64,000 nt of DNA, taken from contig NZ_WOSV01000003.1 in the NCBI RefSeq assembly GCF_011516655.1, positions 310,001-374,000 of the forward strand, read 5' to 3'. This DNA comes from Acetobacter thailandicus. Its GTDB lineage: Bacteria; Pseudomonadota; Alphaproteobacteria; Acetobacterales; Acetobacteraceae. The notes beneath the pieces are model-generated. The model saw only the letters and a program-made list of their open reading frames with translations, was not told the origin of the DNA and made no database searches. Position 1 is the stretch's first letter, and each line of letters begins with the position of its first letter. Both the position numbers and the translations under genes were made by a program. This document shows positions 1 through 10,305 of the stretch, in pieces.

Positions 1-647
1 AAGGCTTTCCCGGCAAGTTACAGGTCAAAGTCCGGTATATTCTGGATGATGATAACCAGCTGCACATTCACTATCATGCCACGACTGACAAACCGACAGT
101 TATTAACCTGACAAATCACAGCTATTTTAATCTTGCTGGAGAAGGGTCAGGCTCGGTCGCAAACCACCGGTTAAAAATTAACGCCAGCCTTTTTACCCCG
201 ACTGATGCAAACGGTATTCCGACCGGGCAAATCAGTCCGGTTGCGCAAACACCCTTTGACTTCAGAGCAATGCACGCCATCGGAGATTTTTTACGCAGCA
301 ACGACCAGCAGATGCTACAGGCGCGCGGCTATGATCATAACTGGATTATCGACGGCTATGACGGCAAAACACTCCGCGAGGCCGCAATACTCAGTGACCC
401 ACAGTCAGGCCGTTCTCTGACTGTTCTGACCACACAACCCGCTATGCAGGTTTACACCGGCAACTCACTCAATGGTGCCTATGCCGGGCCTTCGGGACGG
501 GCATATCGTCAGACAGATGGTGTCGCACTCGAAACGCAGCACTACCCTGATTCACCTAATCATCCGAGCTTTCCGACAACGACGCTGCTACCCGGACAGG
601 AATATGATCAGACAACTGTTTTCAGATTTCAGACCGCCGCACCATAA
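1..647 (+). CDS. galM: Aldose 1-epimerase (galactose mutarotase), 3' part
   Basis: C-terminal part of a mutarotase that interconverts alpha and beta anomers of aldohexoses. The reading frame is open from base 3 of the window, so the start lies outside. The family motif TNHSYFNL, which carries the catalytic His, is encoded near bases 111-134. A downstream [12 protein letters not shown] block (about base 525-560) holds the catalytic Glu region typical of GalM. About 215 residues are visible out of the family's usual 340-380. The gene ends just before a hairpin terminator shared with the convergent glnA. The family assignment is firm; the natural sugar is not shown by the sequence. Confidence 0.9.
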   Translation, partial: GFPGKLQVKVRYILDDDNQLHIHYHATTDKPTVINLTNHSYFNLAGEGSGSVANHRLKINASLFTPTDANGIPTGQISPVAQTPFDFRAMHAIGDFLRSNDQQMLQARGYDHNWIIDGYDGKTLREAAILSDPQSGRSLTVLTTQPAMQVYTGNSLNGAYAGPSGRAYRQTDGVALETQHYPDSPNHPSFPTTTLLPGQEYDQTTVFRFQTAAP

Positions 648-660
648 GGCCATCAATAAA

Positions 661-694
661 AAACGCGCCCCCTGAAACAGAGGGCGCGCCTTTT
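661..694. terminator. Bidirectional terminator between galM and glnA
   Basis: A GC-rich hairpin with arms GCGCCC/GGGCGC continued by CTG/CAG around an AAA loop. On the minus strand it is followed by six T residues, a good rho-independent terminator for glnA. On the plus strand it is followed by only TTTT, so it may also end the mutarotase transcript. Confidence 0.75.
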
Positions 695-715
695 AGCTCA
701 TCACTCTGATAAAAA

Positions 716-2161
716 TCAGACTGAGTAGTACATTTCGAACTCAACAGGGTGAGGTGTGTGTTCAAAGCGATACACATCTTCCCACTTGATGTTGATATAG
801 CTTTCGATCTGGTCTTTGGTGAACACGCCACCAGCCAGCAGGAACTCATGATCAGCCTGCAGAGCTTCAAGAGCTTCACGCAGAGAGCCTGCAACTGTTG
901 GAATCTGCTTCAGTTCTTCTGGTGGCAGATCATACAGATCTTTGTCCATCGCATCACCAGGGTGAATTTTGTTCTTGATACCATCAAGACCAGCCATCAG
1001 CATGGCAGAGAATGCGAGGTATGGGTTTGCTGTCGGATCAGGGAAACGCACTTCAACCCGCTTAGCTTTAGGGTTGGTTGCGTATGGGATACGGCAGGAT
1101 GCTGAACGGTTGCGGGCTGAGTAAGCCAGCAGCACAGGAGCTTCAAACCCTGGGATCAGACGCTTGTAAGAGTTAGTTGACGGGTTAGTAAAAGCATTGA
1201 GTGCTTTTGCATGCTTAATGATACCGCCGATGTAATACAGGGCTGTGTCAGAAAGGTCTGCATAACCGTTGCCAGCAAATGTTGGCTTGCCGTCTTTCCA
1301 GATAGACTGGTGAACATGCATACCTGAGCCATTATCGCCATAAATTGGCTTTGGCATGAAGGTTGCTGTTTTGCCATAAGACTGAGCAACATTGTGGATA
1401 CAGTATTTATAGATCTGCATGAAGTCAGCAGAACGCACCAGCGTGTCGAACTTCGTGCCCAGCTCATGCTGAGACTGTGCAACCTCGTGGTGATGCTTTT
1501 CAATCGGCAGACCCATCTCACCCATAGTGGCGAGCATTTCAGCGCGCAGGTCAGCTTCGCTGTCAACTGGTGCAACCGGGAAGTAACCACCCTTCTGGCC
1601 AGGACGATGACCCATGTTGCCTTCAGGATATTCTTTCAGAGAAGCGCCAGGACCTTCAATGCTGTCGAGCTGGAATTTACCATAGTTCGGGCCTGTGCCA
1701 AACAGCACGTTGTCGAAAATGAAAAATTCTGCTTCAGGACCGAAGAATGCGGTATCACCCAGGCCAGAAGCCTTCAGATACTGTTCAGCCAGCTTTGCTG
1801 TTGAACGTGGGTCACGGTTGTAAGGCTGCCCGGTTGATGGCTCGATAATATCGCAGAACAGAATCAGCTGAGGACGGGCTGAGAACGGGTCCATTACAGC
1901 TGTTTCAGGATCTGGCAGCAGAACCATGTCGCTCTCGTTAATCGCTTTCCAGCCAGCGATAGAGGAGCCATCGAACATGAAGCCTTCAACAAAGGTTTCA
2001 TCTTCAATTGTGGTCACATACTGTGTTGTGTGGTGCCATTTACCGCGCGGATCTGTGAAGCGCAGATCAACCAGCTCTACAGAATGCTCTTTAATAAGAT
2101 CAAAAACCCGCTTAACTGCTGCGGCTTTTGCATCGCCGGAAGATGCTGTCTTTTTAACCAT
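716..2161 (-). CDS. glnA: Glutamine synthetase type I
   Basis: ATP-dependent condensation of glutamate and ammonia to glutamine in the cytoplasm; the enzyme forms a dodecamer. The 481-residue product is typical of GSI, with a slightly longer N-terminus than the enteric enzyme. Visible blocks include [11 protein letters not shown], the FGPEAEFF metal/glutamate region, the HQSIWKDG and [10 protein letters not shown] blocks, and a C-terminal DLYDLPPEE whose Tyr410 matches the adenylylation tyrosine of GSI-beta enzymes. It lies 118 bp downstream of glnB on the same strand, the usual alphaproteobacterial glnB-glnA pair, which fits control by PII and an adenylyltransferase. The terminator after it is clear. 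Confidence 0.97.
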   Translation of the reverse strand: MVKKTASSGDAKAAAVKRVFDLIKEHSVELVDLRFTDPRGKWHHTTQYVTTIEDETFVEGFMFDGSSIAGWKAINESDMVLLPDPETAVMDPFSARPQLILFCDIIEPSTGQPYNRDPRSTAKLAEQYLKASGLGDTAFFGPEAEFFIFDNVLFGTGPNYGKFQLDSIEGPGASLKEYPEGNMGHRPGQKGGYFPVAPVDSEADLRAEMLATMGEMGLPIEKHHHEVAQSQHELGTKFDTLVRSADFMQIYKYCIHNVAQSYGKTATFMPKPIYGDNGSGMHVHQSIWKDGKPTFAGNGYADLSDTALYYIGGIIKHAKALNAFTNPSTNSYKRLIPGFEAPVLLAYSARNRSASCRIPYATNPKAKRVEVRFPDPTANPYLAFSAMLMAGLDGIKNKIHPGDAMDKDLYDLPPEELKQIPTVAGSLREALEALQADHEFLLAGGVFTKDQIESYINIKWEDVYRFEHTPHPVEFEMYYSV

Positions 2162-2279
2162 TCTTTCCTCACTTTAAACCATCTGTTGCAAACCGGAGAT
2201 ACCGGCATGACTGAAAACTATCAAATACACGTCCTGAAACGTTGCTGTCAGGGTCAGCGCTCTCTGCTTTTTCCTGACA

Positions 2280-2627
<348 letters not shown>

Positions 2628-2850
2628 TCACTATATCACGGCGCTCTCTGTCAGGGTCCATCTTTTATGCAACCCTGTCCTCAGGCAACAGTAACCCGGG
2701 GCCGAGCAGTGACAAACTGGCACGGGTTGGCCGCAGGAGCAATCGGGCTTAGAAGCAATAATATCGATAAAGCACCAATACCCTTATTAATACAATGATA
2801 TTAAATCATTTTTATGATTTCTGTTTTTCGAAAAGAAAGCGAATCTGCAC

Positions 2851-4023
2851 ATGACAAAACCCCTCAACCAGCAGCTTGAAGCACTACCCACAACGATTTT
2901 CACAGTGATGTCTGCGCTTGCACGTGAGCACAATGCCATCAACTTAGGTCAGGGTTTTCCTGACACTGAAGGCCCGCAGGACATTGTGCAGACAGCTGTG
3001 AACGCTCTGCTCGACGGTCAAAACCAGTACGCACCACTGACCGGCCTGCCGGAACTGCGCCAGGCCGTTGCCGAATCGAACAGGCGTTTTCAGGGACTTA
3101 ACATTAACCCTGACACAGAAGTAGTGGTGACATCAGGAGCAACCGAGGCACTTGCTGCCTCCCTTATGGCCCTGATTGAGCCAGGCGATGAGGTCGTTCT
3201 GATAGAACCCCTCTATGACACCTATCTGCCTGTCGTGCTTCAGCTTGGCGGGGTTCCACGCCTGGTTCGACTCGAACATCCGGACTGGACCCTTCCTCGT
3301 CAGGCTCTGGCCGATGCTTTCTCTGCCCGAACCAAAGCCATCCTGCTCAACACGCCTATGAATCCCACCGGCAAAGTCTTCACTCACGATGAGCTGTCTT
3401 TCATTGCCGGCCTGCTCAGAGAGCACGATGCTTATGCGTTATGTGACGAGGTGTATGAACACCTGACTTTTGGCGCAAAGCATATCTCGCTTATGACGTT
3501 ACCCGGCATGCGCGAGCGGTGCATTCGCATTGGCAGTGCAGGCAAAAGTTTTTCAATGACCGGCTGGAAAGTCGGATATGTCACAGCTCCGGCTCCGATA
3601 GCATCCGTCATTGCCAAAGCGCATCAGAATCTTGTCTTTGCAACGGCTCCCAACCTTCAGCGGGCTGTCGCTGCCGGGCTGCGCAAAGACACAGATTATT
3701 TTACACAAATAGCTGCGGACTTTGCGGGCAAACGCGACCTCCTTTCGGACGGGCTGCGCAAACTCGGCCTTGATGTGCTCCCCTGCCACGGCAGCTATTT
3801 TGTCATCGCTGATATTTCACCTCTGGCTCGTGGTGAAGATGACATGACATTTGCAAAAACTCTGACCATTGAAGCCGGGGTTGCAACCATACCAGCCTCA
3901 GCTTTTTACAGTCAGCTTAACGGCACACCGCCTGCGCACCTTCTCCGCTTTGCATTTTGCAAGCAGGAGCAGGTTTTGCGTGATGCACTGAGCCGTATAG
4001 AAACCTGGCAGAAACAGCGTTGA
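2851..4023 (+). CDS. PLP-dependent class I aminotransferase (AspC/KAT-like)
   Basis: A fold-type I aminotransferase of 390 residues. The N-terminal block INLGQGFPD, the NPMNPTGKVF-like turn (NTPMNPTGKV), the CDEVYEHLTF segment with the PLP-binding Asp/Tyr, and SAGKSFSMTGWKVGY with the Schiff-base Lys at residue 232 are all present. The LGQGFPD and KSFSMTGWKVGY forms resemble the aspartate/methionine/kynurenine aminotransferase subgroup (YbdL-like) rather than AspC proper. The substrate cannot be fixed from sequence. It is divergent from glnB across about 230 bp and ends about 80 bp before tRNA-His. No clear Shine-Dalgarno precedes the ATG. Confidence 0.85.
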   Translation: MTKPLNQQLEALPTTIFTVMSALAREHNAINLGQGFPDTEGPQDIVQTAVNALLDGQNQYAPLTGLPELRQAVAESNRRFQGLNINPDTEVVVTSGATEALAASLMALIEPGDEVVLIEPLYDTYLPVVLQLGGVPRLVRLEHPDWTLPRQALADAFSARTKAILLNTPMNPTGKVFTHDELSFIAGLLREHDAYALCDEVYEHLTFGAKHISLMTLPGMRERCIRIGSAGKSFSMTGWKVGYVTAPAPIASVIAKAHQNLVFATAPNLQRAVAAGLRKDTDYFTQIAADFAGKRDLLSDGLRKLGLDVLPCHGSYFVIADISPLARGEDDMTFAKTLTIEAGVATIPASAFYSQLNGTPPAHLLRFAFCKQEQVLRDALSRIETWQKQR

Positions 4024-4101
4024 AAAATTTTCTTCAGGATTATGTCAGTTATGGATTGACGGACGCCCGTACCTTCTCTAAATGACGGCATCAAGCTGTG
4101 T

Positions 4102-4178
4102 GGCGGATGTAGCTCAGCTGGTAGAGCGCCGGTTTGTGGTACCGGTTGTCGCGGGTTCGAGCCCCGTCATTCGCCCCA
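4102..4178 (+). tRNA. tRNA-His (anticodon GTG)
   Basis: A complete cloverleaf. The acceptor stem GCGGATG pairs with CATTCGC (one G-T pair), the anticodon stem CCGGT/ACCGG encloses the loop TTGTGGT with anticodon GTG, and the T-arm is GCGGGTTCGAGCCCCGT. An encoded CCA ends it at 4176-4178. The extra G at 4102 sits opposite C73, the G(-1) identity element of tRNA-His. The gene appears monocistronic. Confidence 0.96.
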
Positions 4179-4518
4179 GCTTGATATTTCCCTTGAAAAT
4201 CAATGCGTTGCCAGAGCCAGGCGTAATAGAGCTTTAGCCGTGCGTCATACCCAGGCAGTGTGCCAGGGGTGAGCATGACGCTGGCATAGCGAAAGCTACC
4301 CGTAACGAAAAACGCCGGGACATTTTGTTAGGCGCGAAGCAACCTTATAGTCAGAAGTGACCATTGAGCCACTGCATTTCAAAAGGAAGTTACGGGTCTG
4401 AATACGTAACACCCCAGGTGCAATAACATACCTGCACTGTCATTTCTGCCATAATTTTCCCCTTTATCCTGTGTCATGTAACCCTGACAAACGTGAACCA
4501 TCACAGAAAGGGACTATC
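4179..4518. other. Intergenic region after tRNA-His
   Basis: 340 bp without a convincing gene. A short antisense frame over the tRNA is spurious. Two weak inverted repeats are visible, GTTACG...CGTAAC near 4393-4415 and CAGGT...ACCTG near 4416-4436; neither has a T-run. A tRNA 3' end is a classical integration target, but no duplicate of the tRNA end or integrase gene is seen nearby. Confidence 0.5.
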
Positions 4519-5460
4519 ATGAACGCCAGCATCATGATTAGTGCGATTGCTCCGGTTATTTTTATTATCGCACTTGGTTACTGTGCCGGCAGGAACAAAG
4601 ATTTTGACGCACACCAGACAAAAGGCTTCAGTCGCCTTGCCCTGCGTTATGCGTTACCTGTGGCTTTGTTTCTTGGCATGGCACAATTTAACAAGTCTCT
4701 GTTACTTCAGCAGGGCCCCGTTATCGTCATTATGGTTCTGGGTTACTCCCTGTTTTTTTTAGCAAGCTACCTGATTTTACGAATGAAAAAGTTTGGCAAA
4801 ACTGAAGCCATTCTGCTCGGTTATACAGTCAGTTCAACAGCTGCTCCCATTTATGGCCTGACCGTACTTGTACCAATTTATGGCCTGCAAACAGGAAGTG
4901 GTGTTGTCGGGCTGGCCGCACTTGTTACAAACCTTGTGCAGGTCTCAGTCGCTGTCTTTATGCTTCAGTCAGCCAGCATGGCAGAAGGCCAGGCTGCCTC
5001 CATCAGCACCATATTAAAAGACACTCTTAAAAACCCGCTGGTATGGGCACCTGTACTCGGTGCGGTCATCTCCGTTTCAGGCATAACATTACCCGATATC
5101 ACGATATCAACACTTAAGCCTCTTGCCGTTTGTGCCGCTGCGGTTGCCATCTTTGCCTGCGGCCTCACCCTGTCCTCTTTCCCTGTTAACCTGACATCAA
5201 AAATAGTTATTTTCGGCTCTGCAACCTGCATTATCTTTCAGCCGTTGCTCTTCTTCGTGTTTATTAAAGCATGGGGACTTAAAAGTACTATGGCAAAGGC
5301 AACCTTTGTGGCCAGCGCCATGCCAACTTCAACACCGTCTGTCTTATTTGCTCAGCAATATGGCAAATGCCAGGCTGAAACATCGAGTATCATGCTGGTG
5401 ACAACAGTGGGGATGATTGTGGCCATTCCTGCAGCTGTACTGTTAAGCGCCTGGCTGTAA
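4519..5460 (+). CDS. AEC-family (auxin efflux carrier-like) transporter
   Basis: An inner-membrane permease of 313 residues with about ten hydrophobic segments in two similar halves, as in the auxin efflux carrier/malonate transporter MdcF superfamily. The N-terminus APVIFIIALGYCAGR and the C-terminal half beginning NPLVWAPVLGAVIS, with MPTSTPSVLFAQQYG near the end, are characteristic. The ATG at 4519 is chosen because AGAAAGGGAC lies just upstream; an ATG 48 bases earlier would add a hydrophilic tail unlike the family. The substrate is probably a small carboxylate, which is inference. It is not operonic with its neighbours. Confidence 0.82.
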   Translation: MNASIMISAIAPVIFIIALGYCAGRNKDFDAHQTKGFSRLALRYALPVALFLGMAQFNKSLLLQQGPVIVIMVLGYSLFFLASYLILRMKKFGKTEAILLGYTVSSTAAPIYGLTVLVPIYGLQTGSGVVGLAALVTNLVQVSVAVFMLQSASMAEGQAASISTILKDTLKNPLVWAPVLGAVISVSGITLPDITISTLKPLAVCAAAVAIFACGLTLSSFPVNLTSKIVIFGSATCIIFQPLLFFVFIKAWGLKSTMAKATFVASAMPTSTPSVLFAQQYGKCQAETSSIMLVTTVGMIVAIPAAVLLSAWL

Positions 5461-5604
5461 CAGCCCGCCGGCCCTGCACAACCTTATTCCGGTTCCTGGC
5501 AAACAAAGGAATTAAAATAGATTACACAATTTCTGCGTTAGTGTTGCTATACCCGTCTGCTTCACCGCTTTCTGTGCAACAACACACCGTGAAAGGTATT
5601 TTTT

Positions 5605-6480
5605 ATGAAACAGCCCGACACCTACACCCCCCCGGACGTCTGGAAATGGAATAAAAATACCGGGGGGAAATATGCAGCCATCAACCGACCAGTTGCCGGT
5701 GCAACCCACGATAAAGCACTCCCCGTTGGCAAGCACCCGCTCCAGCTCTACTCGCTTGGTACACCTAATGGCGTTAAGGTCACCATTCTGCTTGAGGAGC
5801 TGCTGGCAGCCGGGCACACAGGCGCTGAATACGATGCCTGGCTGATTAACATCGGCCAGGGTGACCAGTTCAGCTCCGGATTTGTTGCAGCTAACCCCAA
5901 TTCAAAAATTCCGGCCCTGGTTGATCACAGCGGAGCCGAACCTCAGCGGGTTTTTGAATCAGGTTCTATCCTTTTATATCTTGCTGAGAAATTTGGTGCC
6001 TTTTTACCTGCGTCCCCCTCACAGCGCACAGAATGCCTGAACTGGCTGTTCTGGCAAATGGGAAGCGCGCCTTTTGTTGGTGGTGGCTTCGGGCATTTTT
6101 ACGCGTATGCACCAGTCAAAATTGAATATGCAATTGACCGCTTCGCTATGGAAACCAAGCGACTGCTTGATGTGCTTAACCGTCAGCTTGCCGACCACCC
6201 CTTTGTTGCAGGACATGAGTATAGCATTGCCGATATGGCCATTTTTCCGTGGTATGGCGGGCTGGTCGAAGGCTGGCTTTATAATGCCGCCCATTTTCTG
6301 AGCGTTGATGACTACCACCACGTAAAGCGCTGGGCTGATCAGTTACTTCAGCGCCCGGCGGTGCAGCGTGGCCGCATGGTCAACCGCACTTTTGGCGACC
6401 CTGCCACACAGCTTCATGAACGGCATGATGCCTCAGATTTTGAGACGAAAACCGCTGATAAGCTCACATCAGGCAGCTAA
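5605..6480 (+). CDS. yghU: Glutathione transferase-like disulfide-bond oxidoreductase, YghU type
   Basis: 291 residues, the usual length for YghU (E. coli 288). The long N-terminal extension beginning DTYTPPDVWKWN and the GGKYAAINRPVAGATHDK block precede the thioredoxin fold and are hallmarks of this Nu-class GST subgroup. They are followed by LYSLGTPNGVKVTILLEE, NPNSKIPALVDH, and the all-alpha C-terminal domain with YSIADMAIFPWYGG. Such enzymes bind two glutathiones and reduce disulfides or organic peroxides in the cytoplasm. A GAAAGG ribosome site sits before the ATG. It stands alone between the AEC transporter and the glucose dehydrogenase. Confidence 0.9.
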   Translation: MKQPDTYTPPDVWKWNKNTGGKYAAINRPVAGATHDKALPVGKHPLQLYSLGTPNGVKVTILLEELLAAGHTGAEYDAWLINIGQGDQFSSGFVAANPNSKIPALVDHSGAEPQRVFESGSILLYLAEKFGAFLPASPSQRTECLNWLFWQMGSAPFVGGGFGHFYAYAPVKIEYAIDRFAMETKRLLDVLNRQLADHPFVAGHEYSIADMAIFPWYGGLVEGWLYNAAHFLSVDDYHHVKRWADQLLQRPAVQRGRMVNRTFGDPATQLHERHDASDFETKTADKLTSGS

Positions 6481-6617
6481 GTGCTGCCAGGCGCAGACAC
6501 TATAACCAAACCTGCACTTAACCATAGAAATGAAATAAAGTACCGTCTGTGTCCTTTTTTTATCCTGCGCCATGGGATAGATCGTAGCGACGTTCTTTCT
6601 TTCAATCAGGAGTATCC

Positions 6618-9029
6618 ATGATCCTGACTATCCTCCTGTTTGCACTAACAGGCCTTTTCCTTACAGCCGGAGGCGCTTACCTGGCAGTACTGGGCGGTTC
6701 AGCCTTTTATCTGTTCAGCGGCGTTATCCTGCTTGTTTCCACCGTAATGCTTTTCAGGCGCAAAAGCGCGGTATTATGGCTTTACGCTGCTCTTGTGTTT
6801 GCCACACTCGGCTGGGCTGTAAACGAAGCTGGCTTTGACTTCTGGACACTGGCTCCCCGTCTGGATATCATTCCGCCTCTGGGGCTGCTGCTGCTGCTCC
6901 CCTTCGTCTCACGCAAGCTGACAGCCAGCAAAGTCGCACTTTTACCGCTCGCACTAAGCATTCTCTGCACCCTGGGCGTTGCCGGCTATGCCATAACGCA
7001 GGACCCGCAGGATATTGCCGGCTCACTCCCCTCCGTGGCACAGCAGGGTGAACCTGTTACCCCGGGAGACACTGCCGAAGCTGCCGCAGGTGACTGGCCC
7101 GCTTATGGCCGCACGCAGTTTGGTGACCGCTTCTCACCCCTGACACAGATCACACCTGCAAATGTTAAAAATCTGAAGGTGGCATGGACCTTCCGCACCC
7201 ATGATCTGAAAACAGCGAACGACCCGGGTGAAATTACAGACGAAGTTACCCCGATCAAAATCCGGGACACACTTTATCTGTGCACACCGCACCAGATTTT
7301 GTTTGCCCTTGACCCCGCTACCGGCAAGCAGAAATGGAAATTTGACCCTAAAATCAAATATAACCCTTCCTTCCAGCACATGACCTGTCGTGGCGTTTCT
7401 TACGCTGAAACACCGGCAGTCACTCCTGTTGCAGCTGAAGCCGACAACACGGCAGCAGCAACTGATGCACCCGCTGCTCCTGCCGCTCCGGCTGATGACT
7501 GCACGGCACGTATCTTCCTGCCAACAAATGACGGCCGCCTGATCGCTCTGAACGCTGACACAGGTGAACTCTGCCACGGCTTTGCTAACAATGGCGCACT
7601 CGACCTGAGTGACGGCATGCCAATGAAGAGAGATGGTTTTTATGAACCGACATCTCCGCCGGTTGTTACCAAAAAAGCAGTTATCATCTCCGGCGCTGTC
7701 ACCGATAACTATTCAACACATGAACCATCTGGCGTAACCCGTGCATTTGATGTGCGTACAGGTAAACTGCTGTGGGCGTTCGATGCAGGTAACCCTGACC
7801 CGAACGAGCTGCCATCAGCCACTCATCAGTATGTTGCCAACTCACCTAACTCATGGATCACGGCTTCCTACGATGCAGGCCTGAACCAGATCTACATCCC
7901 AACAGGCGTTGCAACACCTGACATCTGGGGCGGCAACCGTACCCCTCAGCAGGAAAAATATGCCTCTGGCATTCTGGCTCTTGATGCTGACACAGGCAAA
8001 CAGGTCTGGTTCTATCAGACAGTTCACCACGATTTGTGGGATATGGACATTCCTTCTCAGCCCAGCCTGGTCGATATTCGTCAGAAAGACGGTACTGTTA
8101 TCCCGGCACTCTATGCACCGGCAAAAACAGGCAACATCTTTGTGCTTGACCGCCGCAATGGTAACCTGATCGTACCGGCACCTGAAACACCAGTGCCACA
8201 GGGTGCTGCACCGGGTGATCATGTTACACCAACACAGCCTTACTCTCAGCTGACCTTCCGTCCGAAAGAGCGCCTGAAGGATTCTGACATGTGGGGCGGC
8301 ACGATGTTCGACCAGATGGTCTGCCGCATCATGTTCAAACGCCTGCGCTATGATGGTCCGTTTACTCCACCATCACTGCAGGGGTCGCTGATCTTCCCTG
8401 GTAACCTTGGCATGTTCGAATGGGGTGGCCTGGCTGTTGACCCGGTCAGACAGGTAGCTTTTGCTAACCCGATTGCTATTCCGTTCGTTTCAACTCTTAT
8501 CCCGCGTGGTCCGGGCAACCCTGCACACCCTGACCCGAAAGCCGGTCCTTCCGGCTCAGAAAGCGGTGTTCAGCCACAGTACGGCACACCTTATGGTGTT
8601 GACCTGCATGCCTTCCTGTCACCGCTGGGTATTCCCTGCAAACAGCCAGGCTGGGGTTATGTTGCTGGTATTGATCTGAAAACAAACAAGATCATCTGGA
8701 TGCACCGTAACGGCACCACCTATGACAGCTCACCTCTGCCGCTGCCTTTCAAAGTGGGGATCCCTTCACTTGGCGGACCGCTGATTACAGCCGGTGGCGT
8801 TGCTTTCCTGACTTCAACTGCTGATTATTATATCCGCGCTTATGATGTCACCACAGGTAAGCAGCTCTGGCAGGACCGTCTGCCAGCGGGTGGTCAGTCT
8901 ACACCCATGACATATGAAACAAACGGACGTCAGTTTGTTGTTTCTGCCGATGGTGGTCATGGTTCTTTCGGCACCAGACTGGGCGATTATATCACCGCCT
9001 ATGCTCTGCCAGAAAAAACACAGCACTAA
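6618..9029 (+). CDS. gcd: Membrane-bound PQQ-dependent glucose dehydrogenase
   Basis: Oxidises D-glucose to gluconolactone on the periplasmic side and feeds electrons to ubiquinone, the classic first step of incomplete sugar oxidation in acetic acid bacteria. 803 residues (E. coli Gcd 796). Five hydrophobic helices occupy roughly residues 1-140, followed by an eight-bladed PQQ propeller beginning near DWPAYGRTQFGDRFSPL. The propeller shows HMTCRGVSY, GVATPDIWGGNRTP, YQTVHHDLWDMDIPSQP and the closing SADGGHGSFG, all typical of mGDH. An Ala/Pro-rich insert is present around residues 262-291. A strong AGGAG precedes the ATG and a strong terminator follows. PQQ synthesis genes are not in the window. 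Confidence 0.97.
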   Translation: MILTILLFALTGLFLTAGGAYLAVLGGSAFYLFSGVILLVSTVMLFRRKSAVLWLYAALVFATLGWAVNEAGFDFWTLAPRLDIIPPLGLLLLLPFVSRKLTASKVALLPLALSILCTLGVAGYAITQDPQDIAGSLPSVAQQGEPVTPGDTAEAAAGDWPAYGRTQFGDRFSPLTQITPANVKNLKVAWTFRTHDLKTANDPGEITDEVTPIKIRDTLYLCTPHQILFALDPATGKQKWKFDPKIKYNPSFQHMTCRGVSYAETPAVTPVAAEADNTAAATDAPAAPAAPADDCTARIFLPTNDGRLIALNADTGELCHGFANNGALDLSDGMPMKRDGFYEPTSPPVVTKKAVIISGAVTDNYSTHEPSGVTRAFDVRTGKLLWAFDAGNPDPNELPSATHQYVANSPNSWITASYDAGLNQIYIPTGVATPDIWGGNRTPQQEKYASGILALDADTGKQVWFYQTVHHDLWDMDIPSQPSLVDIRQKDGTVIPALYAPAKTGNIFVLDRRNGNLIVPAPETPVPQGAAPGDHVTPTQPYSQLTFRPKERLKDSDMWGGTMFDQMVCRIMFKRLRYDGPFTPPSLQGSLIFPGNLGMFEWGGLAVDPVRQVAFANPIAIPFVSTLIPRGPGNPAHPDPKAGPSGSESGVQPQYGTPYGVDLHAFLSPLGIPCKQPGWGYVAGIDLKTNKIIWMHRNGTTYDSSPLPLPFKVGIPSLGGPLITAGGVAFLTSTADYYIRAYDVTTGKQLWQDRLPAGGQSTPMTYETNGRQFVVSADGGHGSFGTRLGDYITAYALPEKTQH

Positions 9030-9053
9030 GCCCGCACTTAACAGAGCTGGTAA

Positions 9054-9092
9054 AAAAGAAGGGGGAGCAGATATTCTGCTCCCCCTTTTTCT
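9054..9092. terminator. Bidirectional terminator between gcd and rluD
   Basis: A perfect 10-bp stem GGGGGAGCAG/CTGCTCCCCC with loop ATATT. On the plus strand it is followed by TTTTT (9086-9090). On the minus strand it is followed by TTCTTTTTTACC. It should end both convergent transcripts. Confidence 0.9.
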
Positions 9093-9095
9093 GTG

Positions 9096-10106
9096 TCAGG
9101 CTTCTAATATTTCAGCCAGCTGCACCATGTCATCGGGAGCCGGAGCCTCAAAAAGCAAAGCCTCGCCTGTACGCGGGTGTGTAAACCCAAGGCGGGTCGC
9201 ATGTAATGCCTGCCGCGGGAAGTCGAGTGCAGCAGCCCGTGCCGTAGCAGAAAATCCCTTCGCGACAGCGGGAATGCGCCGCAGATAAACCGGGTCACCT
9301 ATCAGCGGGTATCCATGTGCTGAAAAATGCACTCTGATCTGGTGCGTACGCCCGGTTGCGAGTTTACACGTTACCAGTGACGCACTCCCCTGAAAGTTTT
9401 TAAGCGTTTTATAGTGCGTTAAAGCCCACTTCCCACTGCGTGGTGTAATGGTCATACGTTTACGATCACGCTTGTCACGCCCGATATTGCCTTCAAAATC
9501 TCCCTCTGCCGGAGCAGGACAGCCCCAGCACAAGGCAAGATAAGCCCGGTCAATCCGCCGGGCTGCGAAATCCTCTGACAAAGCCAGATGCGCTTTCTCT
9601 GTTTTGGCCACAACCATCAGGCCCGATGTATCTTTATCAAGACGATGAACTATGCCTGGCCGTTTCTGCCCGCCAATTCCCTGCAGGCTGTCTCCGCAAT
9701 GGGCAACAAGGCCATTCACCAGAGTACCTGTCTCATTGCCCGGGGCAGGATGTACAACCAGCCCCGCAGGCTTATTAAGCACAAGCAGGTCGCTGTCTTC
9801 ATAATAAATATCAAATGCCATCGCCTCGCCCTCCGGCACAGCCGGCACAGCCGATGGCACACTCAGAGAATAACTCTGACCTGCTTTCACCGTCTCGGCA
9901 GGTTCGGTTACACTCTGCCCGTCACGCGTAAGGTGCCCTGCCTCGATCAAAGTTTTCACACGTGAACGCGACAAGCCGCCCGAATGTAGTGCAATAAACC
10001 GGTCAACCCGCTCACCCGCCTGTTCAGACTTCACAACAAAAATGAGTGTCTCTCCTGCGGCAAAATCAGCCTCAGGGTTTTCATCAGTTGAATCAGAGTA
10101 TGTCAC
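9096..10106 (-). CDS. rluD: Ribosomal large subunit pseudouridine synthase D
   Basis: Converts specific uridines in helix 69 of 23S rRNA to pseudouridine. An N-terminal S4 RNA-binding domain (ERVDRFIALHSGGLSRSRVK) is followed by the RluA-type catalytic domain with HRLDKDTSGLMVV, whose catalytic Asp is residue 157 counted from this start, then GRTHQIRVH. I place the start at the GTG at 10106 because AGGAAAATCGC directly precedes it; the upstream ATG at 10166 would add 20 residues not expected in the family. RluD rather than RluC or RluA follows from the S4 domain and general sequence; the exact uridines are inferred. Confidence 0.88.
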   Translation of the reverse strand: MTYSDSTDENPEADFAAGETLIFVVKSEQAGERVDRFIALHSGGLSRSRVKTLIEAGHLTRDGQSVTEPAETVKAGQSYSLSVPSAVPAVPEGEAMAFDIYYEDSDLLVLNKPAGLVVHPAPGNETGTLVNGLVAHCGDSLQGIGGQKRPGIVHRLDKDTSGLMVVAKTEKAHLALSEDFAARRIDRAYLALCWGCPAPAEGDFEGNIGRDKRDRKRMTITPRSGKWALTHYKTLKNFQGSASLVTCKLATGRTHQIRVHFSAHGYPLIGDPVYLRRIPAVAKGFSATARAAALDFPRQALHATRLGFTHPRTGEALLFEAPAPDDMVQLAEILEA

Positions 10107-10305
10107 GCGATTTTCCTGCCTTATACACGAAGAGGGGAACGTCAGATGAGAGAGTTTTTTATGCAAACCATTTCTCTTACAACAGGCTGGTGCTACACAG
10201 AAAAACTGTCTTTCTTCATATCCCGCCCTTTCCTGCGGGTCTATAAGCAGGAGTAACCCGACGATCTCCCGGCCTCCTCCCCTCCGCAGCTATGACGTAC
10301 ACTCT

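Noticed and set aside
2717-2733. A sigma-54-like TGGCAC...TTGGC near the glnB upstream region
   Set aside because: Spacing between GG and GC is one base short of the required pattern and it points away from glnB.
4091-4276. 61-codon frame on the minus strand across tRNA-His
   Set aside because: It is the antisense of the tRNA; such frames are commonly mis-annotated.
10167-10305. Cobalamin riboswitch before the FecCD-type permease
   Set aside because: No B12-box-like conserved core could be found in the short leader.
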